Source of the DNA: Chloroflexota bacterium
GTDB taxonomy: Bacteria; Chloroflexota; Anaerolineae; Anaerolineales; DRMV01
Assembly (NCBI GenBank): GCA_011322445.1
Contig: DRMV01000036.1
Location: 28,295-92,294, forward strand
Length of the DNA stretch: 64,000 nt
Direction: 5' to 3'
The translations under genes and the position numbers were made by a program. This document shows, in pieces, positions 52,326-61,703 of the stretch. Every line of letters starts with the position of its first letter. Position 1 is the stretch's first letter. The notes beneath the pieces were generated by a model. That model made no database searches and had not been told where the DNA came from. It worked only from the letters and a program-made list of their open reading frames with translations.

Positions 52326-53610
52326 AGTCCAGCCGCGCGGCCAGAAACGGGATAAGCATTTCTTCGCGGGAAAGCCCGCCGTGCCGCCCGATGAGGTGGT
52401 TTTTCTTGTCGGCCCACCAGAGGTAAGCGTTCCCCTGGGCCAGCCCCACCCAGTCACCGACGCGGTTGTGCAGGTCGGGGTGGGGCTCGCCGGGGCCGAA
52501 AAGGCCGGCGGCGATGGCTTTTTCGGCAGGCACCAGCCGAAACTGGCCGGGCCAGGCTTCTGCGAAGTAGTCTTGCATGGCTGCCGCGTGCCCCGGGCGG
52601 GGGTAGAGGTACATCAGCCGGTTTTCGCCGCAGGGCGGGATGTGAAAGGTTTCCTGCAGCCTGGGGTGGTTTTTGAGGTAAAAGTGCGGGTCGTCGTCGG
52701 TGTGAATGTGCCCGTGGTCGGCAGTGATGAGCAGCACCGTACCGGCACGCTCGGCGGGGGTGAGCGCGTTCAGGAAGTAGCGTTCCATCGCCCAGCCGAA
52801 GGCGTGCACTTCGGCCAGCACGCGCGGGTCGTGGGGGCCGTGGTGGTGTTCCAGCCCGTCTACTGCCCCCCAGTACACGCCCAGGAAGCGCTTTTCGCCG
52901 GGGGCTTCGGCCAGCGCCTGGCGGACGTTGAACCATAATTGCGCCGGCGTGGTGAAGGCGCGCACTTCGGTTTCTCGAAAGAGCATTTCGGAAAGTCCGG
53001 AATGGCTGATGGTGTAGTGCTGGAAGGCAATGCTTTTGATGCCGTGGTGCGCCAGGTGTTCGCCTAAGGTGGGGAGGGGGATGAATTTGTCCGGTTCGAA
53101 ACCGGTGTTGCGCAAGGCATCCATCCCCCGCCGAAAACTGGAAGGCTGATGGAAGATCATGTTGGCGACCAGCCCGTAAGCCTTGAGCCAGACTTCGTAA
53201 CCGGTGATGCCGTGCTCGGTGGGGGTTGCGCCCGTCCAGAGGGTGCTGAGGGCAGCGGCGGTGGTGCTGGGGGCGATGGAGGTCAGCGGGGCCAGCACGC
53301 CCTGCTCGGCGAGGCGCACCCAGCCGGGGAGCAGGTTGGCTTCCAGCGCCTGACGCAGCAGGCCCCAACGTAGCCCATCCACCAGCACAACTACCACGCG
53401 CTCGGCGTGGCCCAGCGGCTCGGTGAGGGCGGCTTCCAGCGGTGGGTGGTCGCGGATGGGCGGCGCGCCGAGTAACTGGCAGATGGTGGCGGGAATGTTG
53501 AGCAGCCCGTAGCCCGCATAGTGAGGGGGCATCTGGCCGGGCCCCAGGGGCAGGGCTGTCAGCCGCGGGCTTTCCAGCACGGGCATGATCGCGGTACTCA
53601 AATCGGGCAT
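52324..53610 (-). CDS. Alkaline-phosphatase superfamily (type I phosphodiesterase/nucleotide pyrophosphatase) protein
   Basis: 428 residues. Core: [16 protein letters not shown] (first metal Asp), [33 protein letters not shown] (catalytic Ser/Thr region), [18 protein letters not shown] (Asp, His) and [18 protein letters not shown] (Asp-His metal ligands). This is the pattern of the NPP/phosphodiesterase family. No signal peptide seen, so it is probably cytoplasmic. The start behind GGAGGCC is preferred over a longer frame. It is divergent from the ABC permease pair. Confidence 0.9.
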   Translation of the reverse strand: MPDLSTAIMPVLESPRLTALPLGPGQMPPHYAGYGLLNIPATICQLLGAPPIRDHPPLEAALTEPLGHAERVVVVLVDGLRWGLLRQALEANLLPGWVRLAEQGVLAPLTSIAPSTTAAALSTLWTGATPTEHGITGYEVWLKAYGLVANMIFHQPSSFRRGMDALRNTGFEPDKFIPLPTLGEHLAHHGIKSIAFQHYTISHSGLSEMLFRETEVRAFTTPAQLWFNVRQALAEAPGEKRFLGVYWGAVDGLEHHHGPHDPRVLAEVHAFGWAMERYFLNALTPAERAGTVLLITADHGHIHTDDDPHFYLKNHPRLQETFHIPPCGENRLMYLYPRPGHAAAMQDYFAEAWPGQFRLVPAEKAIAAGLFGPGEPHPDLHNRVGDWVGLAQGNAYLWWADKKNHLIGRHGGLSREEMLIPFLAARLD

Positions 53611-53628
53611 GGTGGCCTCCTTGCAGGG

Positions 53629-53634
53629 TATAAT
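53629..53634 (+). promoter_or_regulatory. -10 element of the ABC permease pair
   Basis: TATAAT 38 bp before the first permease start; no good -35 at 16-18 bp. It lies in the short divergent gap next to the phosphodiesterase gene. Confidence 0.45.
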
Positions 53635-53671
53635 AACACCATCAGCCTCGCGACCATTCAAGGGAGGGCCT

Positions 53672-55336
53672 ATGCATTCCAAACTCTCTGCAATGTGGCA
53701 TAGCAAGCGCGGGCGTCAATGGCGCGAATATCTTACCGCGTATTTGATGCTGGCGCCGTCGGTGATTCTCATTTTCACGTTTGGCATTTTCCCGGTCTTG
53801 TTTGCGGTCTATGTGAGTTTGCACCGCTGGCGCATTCGGATGGGCAAGTTCGTGGGGCTTGCTCATTATGTCCGTGCCGTCGAGAGTTTGGGGTTTTTGC
53901 TCTTTTTCGCGGTCGCCTTGGGCATGTTCTTCGCGGCCTGGCGGGCGTGGCGGGCAGTGATGACCCATGCCCGCGAGAACGAGGAAAGCCCCTGGCTGTG
54001 GGGCGTGCCGGGCGTGGTGCTTGGCGTGGGGGGCTTATTGTGGATGCGCTATGGCGTCATTTTGCTGCCCGTGGTGTTGGAGATCCCCAACAAGGCCATC
54101 GGCGTCAAGCGATCGCAGGCTTTGTTTCGGAAACTGCTGTGGGAAGCCTTCATCGAGCCGCACGTGTTGGCCGCAATGGGGGTGGCGGCAGGGGTGACGT
54201 TGGTGGGCCTGTTGCTGTGGTGGGCGCTTTATCGGCGGCAGTCTTCGGCGCGCCACAGCACTTATATTTTGCAGTGGAGCACGGGGGTTTTCTTCTTCCT
54301 GACAGGCGTCATCACAGCCGGGTTTACTTACCATCAGTTACAATTGACCATCCAGAAAGCCATCGAAGAGGGAGAGCCGCCCACCATTGCCACCCACGTG
54401 GTGCTGATTACCATTGGGGTGATTTTGTTCTATGCGGCCTGGAGGCTGTGGCAAAGCGCCGTTGATAGCGCCTCGGATAAGGGTTTTGCTTTCAAAGGGC
54501 TGGCGGCGCTGTTTTTGTTGGTCGCGGGCTGGATTTTCGTGGCCGAGTTGCCGCCGGTCATTGAAGCGGGTGACCCTGACCTCTGGCGCGGGCTGGTGGT
54601 GACCGTGTATTATGCCCTCGGCACGGTGCCGTTCCAGTTGGGCATCGCGTTGGTGCTTTCTTATTTGCTGTTTCAGAACATTCGGGGGCGCGAGTTCTTC
54701 CGTGTGCTTTACTTTATGCCTTACATCACGCCTACGGTGGCGAGCGCGGCGGTGTTCCGGTTGCTGTTCATCGGGCACCCTTCCGGTCTGGTCAACCGCT
54801 TCTTGCGGCTTTTCGGCATCAAGCCGCTCAAGTGGCTGTGGGAGCCTCGCGGGGTGTTCTCGCTGATTGCCGATGGGCTGGGGGTGCATATCCCCTCGTG
54901 GGCGGCAGGGCCAAGCCTGGCGCTGGTGGTCATCATCATTTATTCCATCTGGACTTACGTCGGCTACGACACGGTGATTTATCTGGCCGGGCTGGGGAAC
55001 ATCCCCAACGAAATCAACGAAGCCGCTGAAATCGACGGCGCCAGCCGCTGGCAGATTTTCCGCCACATCACACTGCCGTTGCTCTCGCCGACCACTTACT
55101 TCCTCTCGCTCATTGCCATTATCGGGACTTTCAAGGCCTTCAATCACATCTACGTCATGCGGGAAACGGAAGCCTTGAAGACCGTCAACACTTTCAGCGT
55201 GGTCATCTTCGACACTTTCTTCACCGACACCCGTTACGGCTACGCTTCGGCCATGGCTTTTGTGCTTTTCGCCATCATCCTCAGCCTGACCTACATCAAC
55301 AACAAGGTGCAAGGCTCGCGCGTTTTCTACCAGTAG
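53672..55336 (+). CDS. ABC sugar-type permease (MalF/UgpA-like) with a large insert
   Basis: 554 residues, against about 290-300 for ordinary UgpA-type permeases. The first helix [30 protein letters not shown] and [11 protein letters not shown] are normal. Residues about 72-298 are then an insert with three to five extra hydrophobic segments and charged loops ([32 protein letters not shown]). After it the ordinary transmembrane domain resumes: [30 protein letters not shown], and [24 protein letters not shown] (EAA loop contacting the ATPase). The start follows AGGGAGGGCC. The second permease starts 9 bp later. No solute-binding protein or ATPase gene is next to them. Confidence 0.88.
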   Translation: MHSKLSAMWHSKRGRQWREYLTAYLMLAPSVILIFTFGIFPVLFAVYVSLHRWRIRMGKFVGLAHYVRAVESLGFLLFFAVALGMFFAAWRAWRAVMTHARENEESPWLWGVPGVVLGVGGLLWMRYGVILLPVVLEIPNKAIGVKRSQALFRKLLWEAFIEPHVLAAMGVAAGVTLVGLLLWWALYRRQSSARHSTYILQWSTGVFFFLTGVITAGFTYHQLQLTIQKAIEEGEPPTIATHVVLITIGVILFYAAWRLWQSAVDSASDKGFAFKGLAALFLLVAGWIFVAELPPVIEAGDPDLWRGLVVTVYYALGTVPFQLGIALVLSYLLFQNIRGREFFRVLYFMPYITPTVASAAVFRLLFIGHPSGLVNRFLRLFGIKPLKWLWEPRGVFSLIADGLGVHIPSWAAGPSLALVVIIIYSIWTYVGYDTVIYLAGLGNIPNEINEAAEIDGASRWQIFRHITLPLLSPTTYFLSLIAIIGTFKAFNHIYVMRETEALKTVNTFSVVIFDTFFTDTRYGYASAMAFVLFAIILSLTYINNKVQGSRVFYQ

Positions 55337-55345
55337 AGGTGCCTC

Positions 55346-56218
55346 ATGAGTGTCGCTGCTCAAAAATCCACCCCCAACTACCGTCTGCGCCGCGGGTTGC
55401 TGCGAGGGTTGCTTTACACTATTCTGATTGTGGGCGGTATCATCGCCATCGTGCCCTTTTTGTGGATGCTTTCCACCTCGCTGATGACCTTGGGGGAAGC
55501 CATTTCAGGCCGTTTCTTGCCCCAGGTGCCGCAATGGCATAATTACGTCGTGGCCTGGCGGGAAGCCAACTTTTCGGAGTATTTCTTCAACTCGGTGGAA
55601 ATCACGTTCATCACCTTAGGCGGGGAACTGTTGTTCAGCATTTTGGCGGCCTATGCGTTTGCCCGCATGAAATTCCCCGGTCGCGATCTGATTTTCATGG
55701 TGTTGTTGAGCACCATGATGATCCCGGGGATGGTGTTGATGATCCCCAACTTCCTCACCGTGACGTGGTTGGGCCGTGTCAGCCCCATCAAGTGGATCAA
55801 CAACTGGCCTGCGCTGACCATCCCCTTCATGGGCAACGTGTTTAGCATTTTCCTGTTGCGGCAGTTTTTCGCGCAAATCCCCGACGACCTTTTCGACGCG
55901 GCGCAAATCGACGGGGCGAGCCACTGGCAGTTTTTGCGGCATGTGGTGCTGCCGCTTTCCAAAGCGCCCATCATGGTCATCATGGTGCTTTCGTTCATCG
56001 GTTCCTGGAATGCCCTGGCCTGGCCGCTGCTGGTGACCAACGAGCCGACCTGGCGGCCGATTGCGGTAGGGTTGTTCCAGTTTGTGGATGAGGCTGGCTC
56101 GGAACTCAACCTGCAGATGGCCGGCGCGGTGATTACCATTTTGCCCATTTTGGCGCTTTACTTCCTTACCCAGAAGCAGTTTACCGAAAGCATTGCCCGC
56201 AGTGGGATGAAGGGTTAA
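55346..56218 (+). CDS. ABC sugar-type permease (MalG/UgpE-like)
   Basis: 290 residues, normal length, six helices. IIAIVPFLWMLSTSLMTLGEA is the first helix region. The EAA loop is DDLFDAAQIDGASHWQFLRHVVLPLSKAPIMVI. FNSVEITFITLGGELLFSILAAYAFARMKFPG is typical of the MalG family. It would pair with the preceding permease. It ends before a strong terminator. The ATPase and binding protein must be encoded elsewhere or shared with another system. Confidence 0.93.
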   Translation: MSVAAQKSTPNYRLRRGLLRGLLYTILIVGGIIAIVPFLWMLSTSLMTLGEAISGRFLPQVPQWHNYVVAWREANFSEYFFNSVEITFITLGGELLFSILAAYAFARMKFPGRDLIFMVLLSTMMIPGMVLMIPNFLTVTWLGRVSPIKWINNWPALTIPFMGNVFSIFLLRQFFAQIPDDLFDAAQIDGASHWQFLRHVVLPLSKAPIMVIMVLSFIGSWNALAWPLLVTNEPTWRPIAVGLFQFVDEAGSELNLQMAGAVITILPILALYFLTQKQFTESIARSGMKG

Positions 56219-56244
56219 CCCCCCGGCATGCCCCTTTGAGCGCC

Positions 56245-56276
56245 AAAAGCCGCCCTCACGGGGCGGCTTTTTTTCT
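56245..56276 (+). terminator. Intrinsic terminator after the permease pair
   Basis: AAAAGCCGCCC and GGGCGGCTTTT with a 5-nt loop, followed by further T residues. Confidence 0.93.
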
Positions 56277-56292
56277 GTGGATGGGACGAGAT

Positions 56293-57267
56293 TCAGGTAT
56301 TCTCGCTGGGCGGTGGGGCGGCTGCTGGGGTTGGGGGTTCCTGCGGCTGCGGGGCATGGCGCTTTCGCCACCAGCGGCGTGCCAGGCGGTAAAAGCCCCA
56401 TGCTGGCAGGCCAAAGACGATGCCCAGCGCCAGGAAGGTGGGAATGAGGTAAATGACCACCCAGATGACCAGGTTGAGCAGCCCGCGCAGGGTGCGCGCC
56501 AGCATCACCAGCGCGTCTTTGGCGACCCCGCTGGGGTGCCAGCCGCCAATGCTGACGGTTTTGGCCGCGGCGCTGGGGGTCAGCCGCACCGAAATAGCCG
56601 ACATGGCCGCAGAAGTTTTCAGGTATTTAATGCGCCCTTTCACTTGTTCGATTTCGCCCTGCACCTGGGTCAGTTCGCGATAGACGGCCAGGACGTCTTC
56701 GGTGTTGGTGGCGTCGCGCATCAGGCGCTGTAACTCGTCGCGGGCGGCTTCCAGGTTTTTGAGACGGGCTTGCAGGTCAACGTATTCTTCGGTGACGTCT
56801 TTGCCGGTGATGTCTTTGCGTTCCACCCGCACGGCCAGGGCTTCGATTTGGCCGATGGCCTCTTGGAATTTTTCGGCGGGCACGCGCACTGTGACCGACC
56901 CGTAAAGCAACTGCACGCCGCTCGCGCTGGTGCTTTCGTAAACCTTGGAAGAGACCACAAAGCCGCCCATGCTTGCGGCCATTTTGCTGATGGCGTCGGC
57001 GGCCTGTGCGGGGTCGTCTACCACGATTTCCAGGTCCGCGTTGCGGATGACCAACCGTGGGGCCTCTTCAGGCACCGCGTCTTGGAAGGCGGCGCTTTTG
57101 GCAGCGGGGGCATTAGCGGGCATTGCCAGCGAAGCCGCGCCGTTTTCCATCGCGTCGCGGCCAACGGCTTCGGGCAGAGGGGCTTTTTGCTGCGCGCAGC
57201 CTGCCAGCAGTGCGCCGAGCAGCGTCAGCAGTAACGCCAGGCTGAGGATGCGTTTGGATGAGGTCAT
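56293..57267 (-). CDS. DUF4349-domain lipoprotein
   Basis: 324 residues. The signal peptide has lipobox LLAGC. An Ala-rich spacer leads into the DUF4349 core: RLVIRNADLEIVVDDPAQAADAISKMAASMGGFVVSSKVYE, GSVTVRVPAEKFQEAIGQI, and a coiled-coil (ITGKDVTEEYVDLQARLKNLEAARDELQRLM). Near the C-terminus a single membrane helix (LLNLVIWVVIYLIPTFLALGIVFGL) precedes a basic/Pro tail. The ATG follows AGGAGGAAAAC. Function of DUF4349 is unknown; it is next to the kinase gene on the same strand. Confidence 0.9.
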   Translation of the reverse strand: MTSSKRILSLALLLTLLGALLAGCAQQKAPLPEAVGRDAMENGAASLAMPANAPAAKSAAFQDAVPEEAPRLVIRNADLEIVVDDPAQAADAISKMAASMGGFVVSSKVYESTSASGVQLLYGSVTVRVPAEKFQEAIGQIEALAVRVERKDITGKDVTEEYVDLQARLKNLEAARDELQRLMRDATNTEDVLAVYRELTQVQGEIEQVKGRIKYLKTSAAMSAISVRLTPSAAAKTVSIGGWHPSGVAKDALVMLARTLRGLLNLVIWVVIYLIPTFLALGIVFGLPAWGFYRLARRWWRKRHAPQPQEPPTPAAAPPPSENT

Positions 57268-57359
57268 GTTTTCCTCCTGGGGAAGGTGCTTTTGGGGGCG
57301 TTCTGCGGTTTCAGACGCTGAAGGGGGCGCAAAAGTTCCCCGGGGGTGAGGGCTTGCGC

Positions 57360-59450
57360 TCAGGGCGCTGGCCGGGGGGCGATTTCCAGATAGGTGCGCG
57401 GCGAGGGGAAAATGGGGGCGTCGAGAGGCAGAGGCTTGTAGTTCACCCCCGCGCCGATGGTGCCTGCAGGAATGTGGTACAGGAAGATCTTGCCCTTCGG
57501 GTCGTTGATGTCTTGGAAGAAGAACGAAAGGTAAGTGCCATCGGGGCTCCAGGCCGGGGCGGCGTAGCAGCAATCGCTGGTTTGGATGGGTTGGATGCGC
57601 TCGCCGGTGTAGGTACCGCGGCTGTAAAGGTACATATCGCCGAAACTGAGGTTGCGCCAGTAGAGGGTGAAGACGAACTGTTTGTCACCATCCCAATCGA
57701 AAGCGGTAATGCGCGGCACCTGGTTGTAGGTGCGCATGGGGAAGCGGTTGCCGGGGAAGGTGTGCTGGCGGTAAATACCCTGGCCGCAGACCGGGTTGAG
57801 AATTTCGATCTGGTCGCCAGCCCGCCCGCCGCCGATGGGCACTGTGACCCGCGCGGCCAGCCGCGAGCCGTCGGCCGACCAGCGCACTTCATGGATGGTG
57901 TCGGCCACGAAGCGCGCACAAAAGCCCGGCATTTGGGGGAGCAGGTCGGGGTCGCGATAGTTGCTCAGGGCTTTGAGGTCGTAGTCGGCGATGTAGAGTT
58001 TGTTGTCCAGCACAATGGCAACGCGCTTGCCGTCGGGCGAGATGCGGAAGGCATCCAGCGAATCGGTGTTGCGGAAGCAAACCAGGGGTTGGGGAGTGGG
58101 GTCGGCGGTGGTGAGGGTGAAAACGCATTTGCCGTTGAGGTAGAGCAGGCGGTCGGGCGAAAGCCATTCCAGGCCGTGTTTGTCGCCGCCGTCGGTGGTG
58201 ATGCGTTGCGCGTGGCCGTCCAGCGAAACGAACCATAAATCGCCGCCGGAAAGCACGGCCAGCAGGTCGGTGCCGCCGAGTACCTTGCCGCCAAGGGCTG
58301 GGGTGGGCGACGCGGCGGGGGTGAAAGTGGGGGTGGGGGGTGATGTGGGGGAAGTCGCCACGGTGGGCGTGGGCGTGGGTGGGGGGGAAGGCGTGGGCAC
58401 GGCCGTGGTGGCTGCCGCGACGGGCAGGCTGGTCTTCACCAGGGCTGTGGGGGAAGCCGCGAGGGTTGGCGTGGGCGGCGGGCTGGTGCGTCGACCCCAG
58501 AGCGCCCAGCCTGCCCCCACCAGGGCCAGCACGGCCAGCCCGGCGGCAGCCCATGCCCACCAGGGCAGGCGTTTTCCCGCACGGCGGCCTGCGGCGGGCG
58601 GCGCCATGGCTAACGTCGGGGCGCTGGCAAGCGGCCGGTCGGTGACCGCGGCTTCCAGGTCGGCAGCCAGCGCGCCTGCGGTGGGGTAGCGCGCTTCGCG
58701 GTCTTTCGCCATGGCCCGGTCGATGATGGCCTGGTAGGCTTCCGGCAACGCCGGCCGATAGTCGGCCAGCCGTGGGATGGGTTCCTGAAGGTGCTTGACC
58801 AGGGCCTGGGCAGGGGTGTCGCCCTCGTAGGGCACGTGGCCGGTCAGCATTTGAAAGAGCAGCGCGCCCAGCGCGTAGACGTCGGAACGCCCGTCAAGGG
58901 GAACGTTCCCCTGAATTTGCTCTGGGCTCATGTAGTGGGGCGTGCCGAGGATGAGCGAGCCTGTCAGCGAGGCGGTGGCATCGCCCAGCCGCGCAATGCC
59001 GAAGTCCGAGAGGTAGGCTGCGCCGTATTCGTCGAAGAGGATATTGCCGGGCTTGATATCGCGATGCACGATGCCCCGCTTGTGGGCCGCGTCCAGCGCA
59101 GCGGCGATGGGGCGCACTACTTCCAGCGCCTCCGCGGGGTTGAGTGGGCCGTGTGCCAGGCGGTCGGCTAAAGTGCCGCCTTTCATCAGCCGCATGACGA
59201 TGTAGAGGCCGTCGTCGTAGGCGCCGAAATCGTACACCGGCACGATGTTGGGGTGTTCCAGCGCAGCGATGGTGTGGGCTTCCCGCTCGAAGCGTTGGCG
59301 GGCTTTCTCGTCGACGGCAGCGGTGGTGGTCAGCACTTTGATGGCGACCTCGCGCTGCATGGTGGGGTCATAGGCGCGATACACGGCGGCTTGCCCCCCA
59401 CGCCCCAAAAGTTCCAGAATTTCGTAGCGGCCAATGCGTTCAGGTTGCAC
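57360..59450 (-). CDS. Serine/threonine protein kinase with extracellular beta-propeller
   Basis: 696 residues. The kinase domain (about 1-270) is complete: RIGRYEILELLGRGGQAAVYRAYD (glycine loop), VAIKVL (Lys), GIVHRDIKPGNILFD (HRD), LSDFGIARLG (DFG), GTPHYMSPEQ and DVYALGALLFQMLTG. A membrane helix (WWAWAAAGLAVLALVGAGWALWG, about 293-316) and a Pro/Thr linker come next. The outside part has propeller-type repeats (GLEWLSPDRLLYL, RISPDGKRVAIVLDNKLYI, VRWSADGSRLAARV, PAWSPDGTYLSFF), not PASTA domains. The start is GTG. It is divergent from the ROK kinase gene across about 80 bp. Confidence 0.94.
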   Translation of the reverse strand: MQPERIGRYEILELLGRGGQAAVYRAYDPTMQREVAIKVLTTTAAVDEKARQRFEREAHTIAALEHPNIVPVYDFGAYDDGLYIVMRLMKGGTLADRLAHGPLNPAEALEVVRPIAAALDAAHKRGIVHRDIKPGNILFDEYGAAYLSDFGIARLGDATASLTGSLILGTPHYMSPEQIQGNVPLDGRSDVYALGALLFQMLTGHVPYEGDTPAQALVKHLQEPIPRLADYRPALPEAYQAIIDRAMAKDREARYPTAGALAADLEAAVTDRPLASAPTLAMAPPAAGRRAGKRLPWWAWAAAGLAVLALVGAGWALWGRRTSPPPTPTLAASPTALVKTSLPVAAATTAVPTPSPPPTPTPTVATSPTSPPTPTFTPAASPTPALGGKVLGGTDLLAVLSGGDLWFVSLDGHAQRITTDGGDKHGLEWLSPDRLLYLNGKCVFTLTTADPTPQPLVCFRNTDSLDAFRISPDGKRVAIVLDNKLYIADYDLKALSNYRDPDLLPQMPGFCARFVADTIHEVRWSADGSRLAARVTVPIGGGRAGDQIEILNPVCGQGIYRQHTFPGNRFPMRTYNQVPRITAFDWDGDKQFVFTLYWRNLSFGDMYLYSRGTYTGERIQPIQTSDCCYAAPAWSPDGTYLSFFFQDINDPKGKIFLYHIPAGTIGAGVNYKPLPLDAPIFPSPRTYLEIAPRPAP

Positions 59451-59497
59451 CTGGGGTCTCTCCTCGCCTGCGGGAAATCTCGAAAACGCTCAATTTT

Positions 59498-59503
59498 AGT
59501 ATA
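59498..59503 (-). promoter_or_regulatory. -10 element of the Ser/Thr kinase gene
   Basis: TATACT on the minus strand, 47 bp before the GTG start; the -35 is weak. It lies 12 bp from the divergent ROK gene -10. Confidence 0.45.
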
Positions 59504-59512
59504 CCCTACGTG

Positions 59513-59521
59513 TGCTATACT
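59513..59521 (+). promoter_or_regulatory. Extended -10 before the ROK kinase, leaderless geometry
   Basis: TGC-TATACT ends 7 nt before the ATG of the ROK gene, so +1 is predicted at or one base before that ATG. No Shine-Dalgarno precedes it. Confidence 0.55.
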
Positions 59522-59528
59522 TGCTTGC

Positions 59529-60452
59529 ATGAAGTATCATTTGGCGGTGGATGTTGGCGGCACGTGGCTGCGGGCGGCGCTGTACCCGCAAGGGGAAACC
59601 GCGCCGATGCGGCGGGAACGCGCCCGCACCCCGCGGGAAGGCCGTCCGGAAGCCGCACTGGTCGCGCTGCTCCGGGAAATCTGGCCTGCGGATGGCGAGG
59701 TGCTGGGCGTGGGCGTGGCCTGCCCTGGCCCCCTGAACCCGGAAACCGGTGTGGTGTATGCCGCCCCTAACATCCCCGCGTGGCGCGATTTCCCGCTGGC
59801 AGATTACCTCTCGCGGGCGTTGGGTGTGCCCGTGAAGGTAGATAACGACGCCAACCTGGCCGCGTTGGGTGAATGGCGTTACGGCGCAGGGCAGGGGCAT
59901 CATCACGTCCTCTACCTGACCATCAGCACCGGCATTGGCGCGGGCGTGATCGTGGACGATCGCCTGCTGCATGGCGCGCGCGGGCTGGCCGCAGAACTGG
60001 GACATGTGACCGTGATGCCCGATGGCCCCTTGTGCGGCTGTGGCCAGCGAGGGCATCTGGAAGCCGTTGCCTCGGGCACGGCCATTGCCCGCCAGGCTGA
60101 AGAAGCCTTAAACCGCGGGGAAGCCTCGTCCCTGGCCGCCCTGCCCCGCCCCCTCACCGCGGCCGATGTGGCCCAGGCCGCGCAAGGCGGCGATGCGCTG
60201 GCACAACGCATCTTCACCCAGGCTGCGGAGCACCTGGGCCGCGCGCTCGCAGGCTTTCTGCACATCTTCAATCCCAGCATTGTGATTTTGGGCGGCGGCG
60301 TGGTGCATGCGGGCGACGTGCTGTTGCGCCCGCTGGAAGCCGCCCTGCGCACCAGCGTGATGTCGCCGGCCTATCTGGAAGGCATGGTGCTTACCACCGC
60401 GGCCCTCGGCGACGATGCCGGGCTGTTGGGGGCGCTGACGATGATAACCTGA
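59529..60452 (+). CDS. ROK-family sugar kinase (glucokinase-like)
   Basis: Phosphorylates glucose or a similar hexose with ATP. 307 residues. MKYHLAVDVGGTWLRAALY is the phosphate-1 loop. GVACPGPLNPETGVVYAAPNIPAWRDF and VKVDNDANLAALGEWRYGAG (catalytic Asp region) follow, then LYLTISTGIGAGVI. The zinc/ROK signature CGCGQRGHLEAVASGTAI has His where the last zinc ligand is usually Cys. VILGGGVVHAG is also typical. A longer frame runs upstream through the divergent promoters and is rejected. The mRNA is probably leaderless. Confidence 0.93.
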   Translation: MKYHLAVDVGGTWLRAALYPQGETAPMRRERARTPREGRPEAALVALLREIWPADGEVLGVGVACPGPLNPETGVVYAAPNIPAWRDFPLADYLSRALGVPVKVDNDANLAALGEWRYGAGQGHHHVLYLTISTGIGAGVIVDDRLLHGARGLAAELGHVTVMPDGPLCGCGQRGHLEAVASGTAIARQAEEALNRGEASSLAALPRPLTAADVAQAAQGGDALAQRIFTQAAEHLGRALAGFLHIFNPSIVILGGGVVHAGDVLLRPLEAALRTSVMSPAYLEGMVLTTAALGDDAGLLGALTMIT

Positions 60453-60510
60453 GTCGCGAATAAACGCGTTGAGCAGAGATTGTGGAGCAACCATGTCGAA
60501 ACGTGCTGTT

Positions 60511-60572
60511 GGCAGCATTTCGTACTGAGCGGAGTGACCAACGGCAGCGAAGTCGAAGTACGAAATGCTGCC
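60511..60572. repeat. Palindromic intergenic repeat with perfect 16-bp arms
   Basis: GGCAGCATTTCGTACT (60511-60526) and AGTACGAAATGCTGCC (60557-60572) are exact complements. The 30-bp loop contains gagcggagtg and gcagcgaagtcgaag, related to the phrase inside the 7205-7321 element. A likely non-autonomous interspersed element. Confidence 0.8.
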
Positions 60573-60630
60573 AGAGACATTACCCGAAACCGAACGGTCT
60601 CTCGAGAGCATGGCACGGAGGTAAGAGGAA

Positions 60631-61518
60631 ATGGCAGAATCCGCGATTCCCTGGCAAAATTTCCGCTGGCAGGGCGCCGATCTTGGGGGAAGGTATTTTC
60701 CCCATGCTGTGATGTATGTGTTGGCGACGTTGCCTGCTCTCAACGGCTTGCAAGGGTGGTTTCAATTTGACCTGGGCGCGCCTACGACCATGCTTTACGC
60801 CCAGGCGTTCACCCCCGAGCAAAAGGCAGCACTCATCCGCTTTCAGCAGCAAGGGCGGCGTGCCATCATCAATGGGCAGGAAGCCCCCTTGCTCGAGATT
60901 CCCCTGCGCGTGGGGCCGTGGGAAATTACCCCCATCGCCTGGTACCGGGATTTTGGCGACGAAGACACGCCGCCCGATGGGAAGCCGGTGCTCGGCACCA
61001 TTGGGGCTGACCTGGTGCGAGGGCATATCCTGGCAATGGATTTCCCCGCTCAGCGCCTTGCTCGCCTGGAACGCCTTCCTGTACCCTGGGAAAGGACCGC
61101 CCGCTGGACCCCCCTCCGGCTCACCGAGCACGGGCACATCATGATTGAGATAGAGGTGGATGGCCGCCCCCGCTGGGCCTTATGGGATACAGGGAGCAGC
61201 ATTTTCGAACTGCTCACCGATGCTTCCCAGTGGGCGCAGTTGAGCGAGGGCCACGTGACCCATACGCTGTCCATCTCTGCCTGGGGTGAAACCAAACAAA
61301 TACCGGGAGGTCCGCTCAAGGCCCAGGTGCGCCTGGGAGGGATGTTGCTCCCAATGCACACCGTGCATTACAGCGATGACGAAGGGTGGCAGGCGTTCTT
61401 TTCTCGCCATGAGATGATCGGCATTATGGGGAACGCGCCATTTCTTGAGCACACCATCGTGCTGGATTTCCCCAGGGGGCGCTTTGGAGTGCTTCCTCCT
61501 GCTCCACCGAGGGGGTGA
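60631..61518 (+). CDS. Tandem retropepsin-like (aspartic-protease fold) protein
   Basis: 295 residues, soluble, no signal peptide. Two halves resemble each other. The first has FQFDLGAPTTML (residues 45-56, with DLG where aspartic proteases have DTG) and GTIGADLVRGHILAMDFPAQRLARL. The second has ALWDTGSSIFELL (residues 183-195, intact DTGS) and IMGNAPFLEHTIVLDFPRGRFGVL. Each half thus shows the D-x-G loop plus the hydrophobic-Gly and LDF strand of a retropepsin lobe. It could be a pepsin-like two-lobe protein with only one canonical catalytic Asp loop, though both Asp residues remain. GGAGGT precedes the ATG. Isolated gene. Confidence 0.75.
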   Translation: MAESAIPWQNFRWQGADLGGRYFPHAVMYVLATLPALNGLQGWFQFDLGAPTTMLYAQAFTPEQKAALIRFQQQGRRAIINGQEAPLLEIPLRVGPWEITPIAWYRDFGDEDTPPDGKPVLGTIGADLVRGHILAMDFPAQRLARLERLPVPWERTARWTPLRLTEHGHIMIEIEVDGRPRWALWDTGSSIFELLTDASQWAQLSEGHVTHTLSISAWGETKQIPGGPLKAQVRLGGMLLPMHTVHYSDDEGWQAFFSRHEMIGIMGNAPFLEHTIVLDFPRGRFGVLPPAPPRG

Positions 61519-61572
61519 GGGAAAGCCCCCGCGGTGCTTTTCCGGCGCTAACGAATCTTGAAGGCCACTTCA

Positions 61573-61605
61573 GCGGGCGGTGTCGTGTGCGACGACATCG
61601 CCCGC
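61573..61605. terminator. GC-rich hairpin after the retropepsin-like gene
   Basis: GCGGGCGGTGTCGT and ACGACATCGCCCGC pair with one mismatch around a short loop. No T-run follows; possibly a 3'-end structure. Confidence 0.5.
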
Positions 61606-61703
61606 CCTGTCATAGAGGGAACATCATGGGGGAAACCTGAACGCCGCGGCGGCATTTTACGCCTTTCTTACTCGCCGATAACCCCGTTTTTACACGGTGT
61701 GCG

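Noticed and set aside
50586..52457. Minus-strand open frame of 623 codons opposite maeB
   Set aside because: Shadow of the malic enzyme gene, with no domain logic and spanning a bidirectional terminator.
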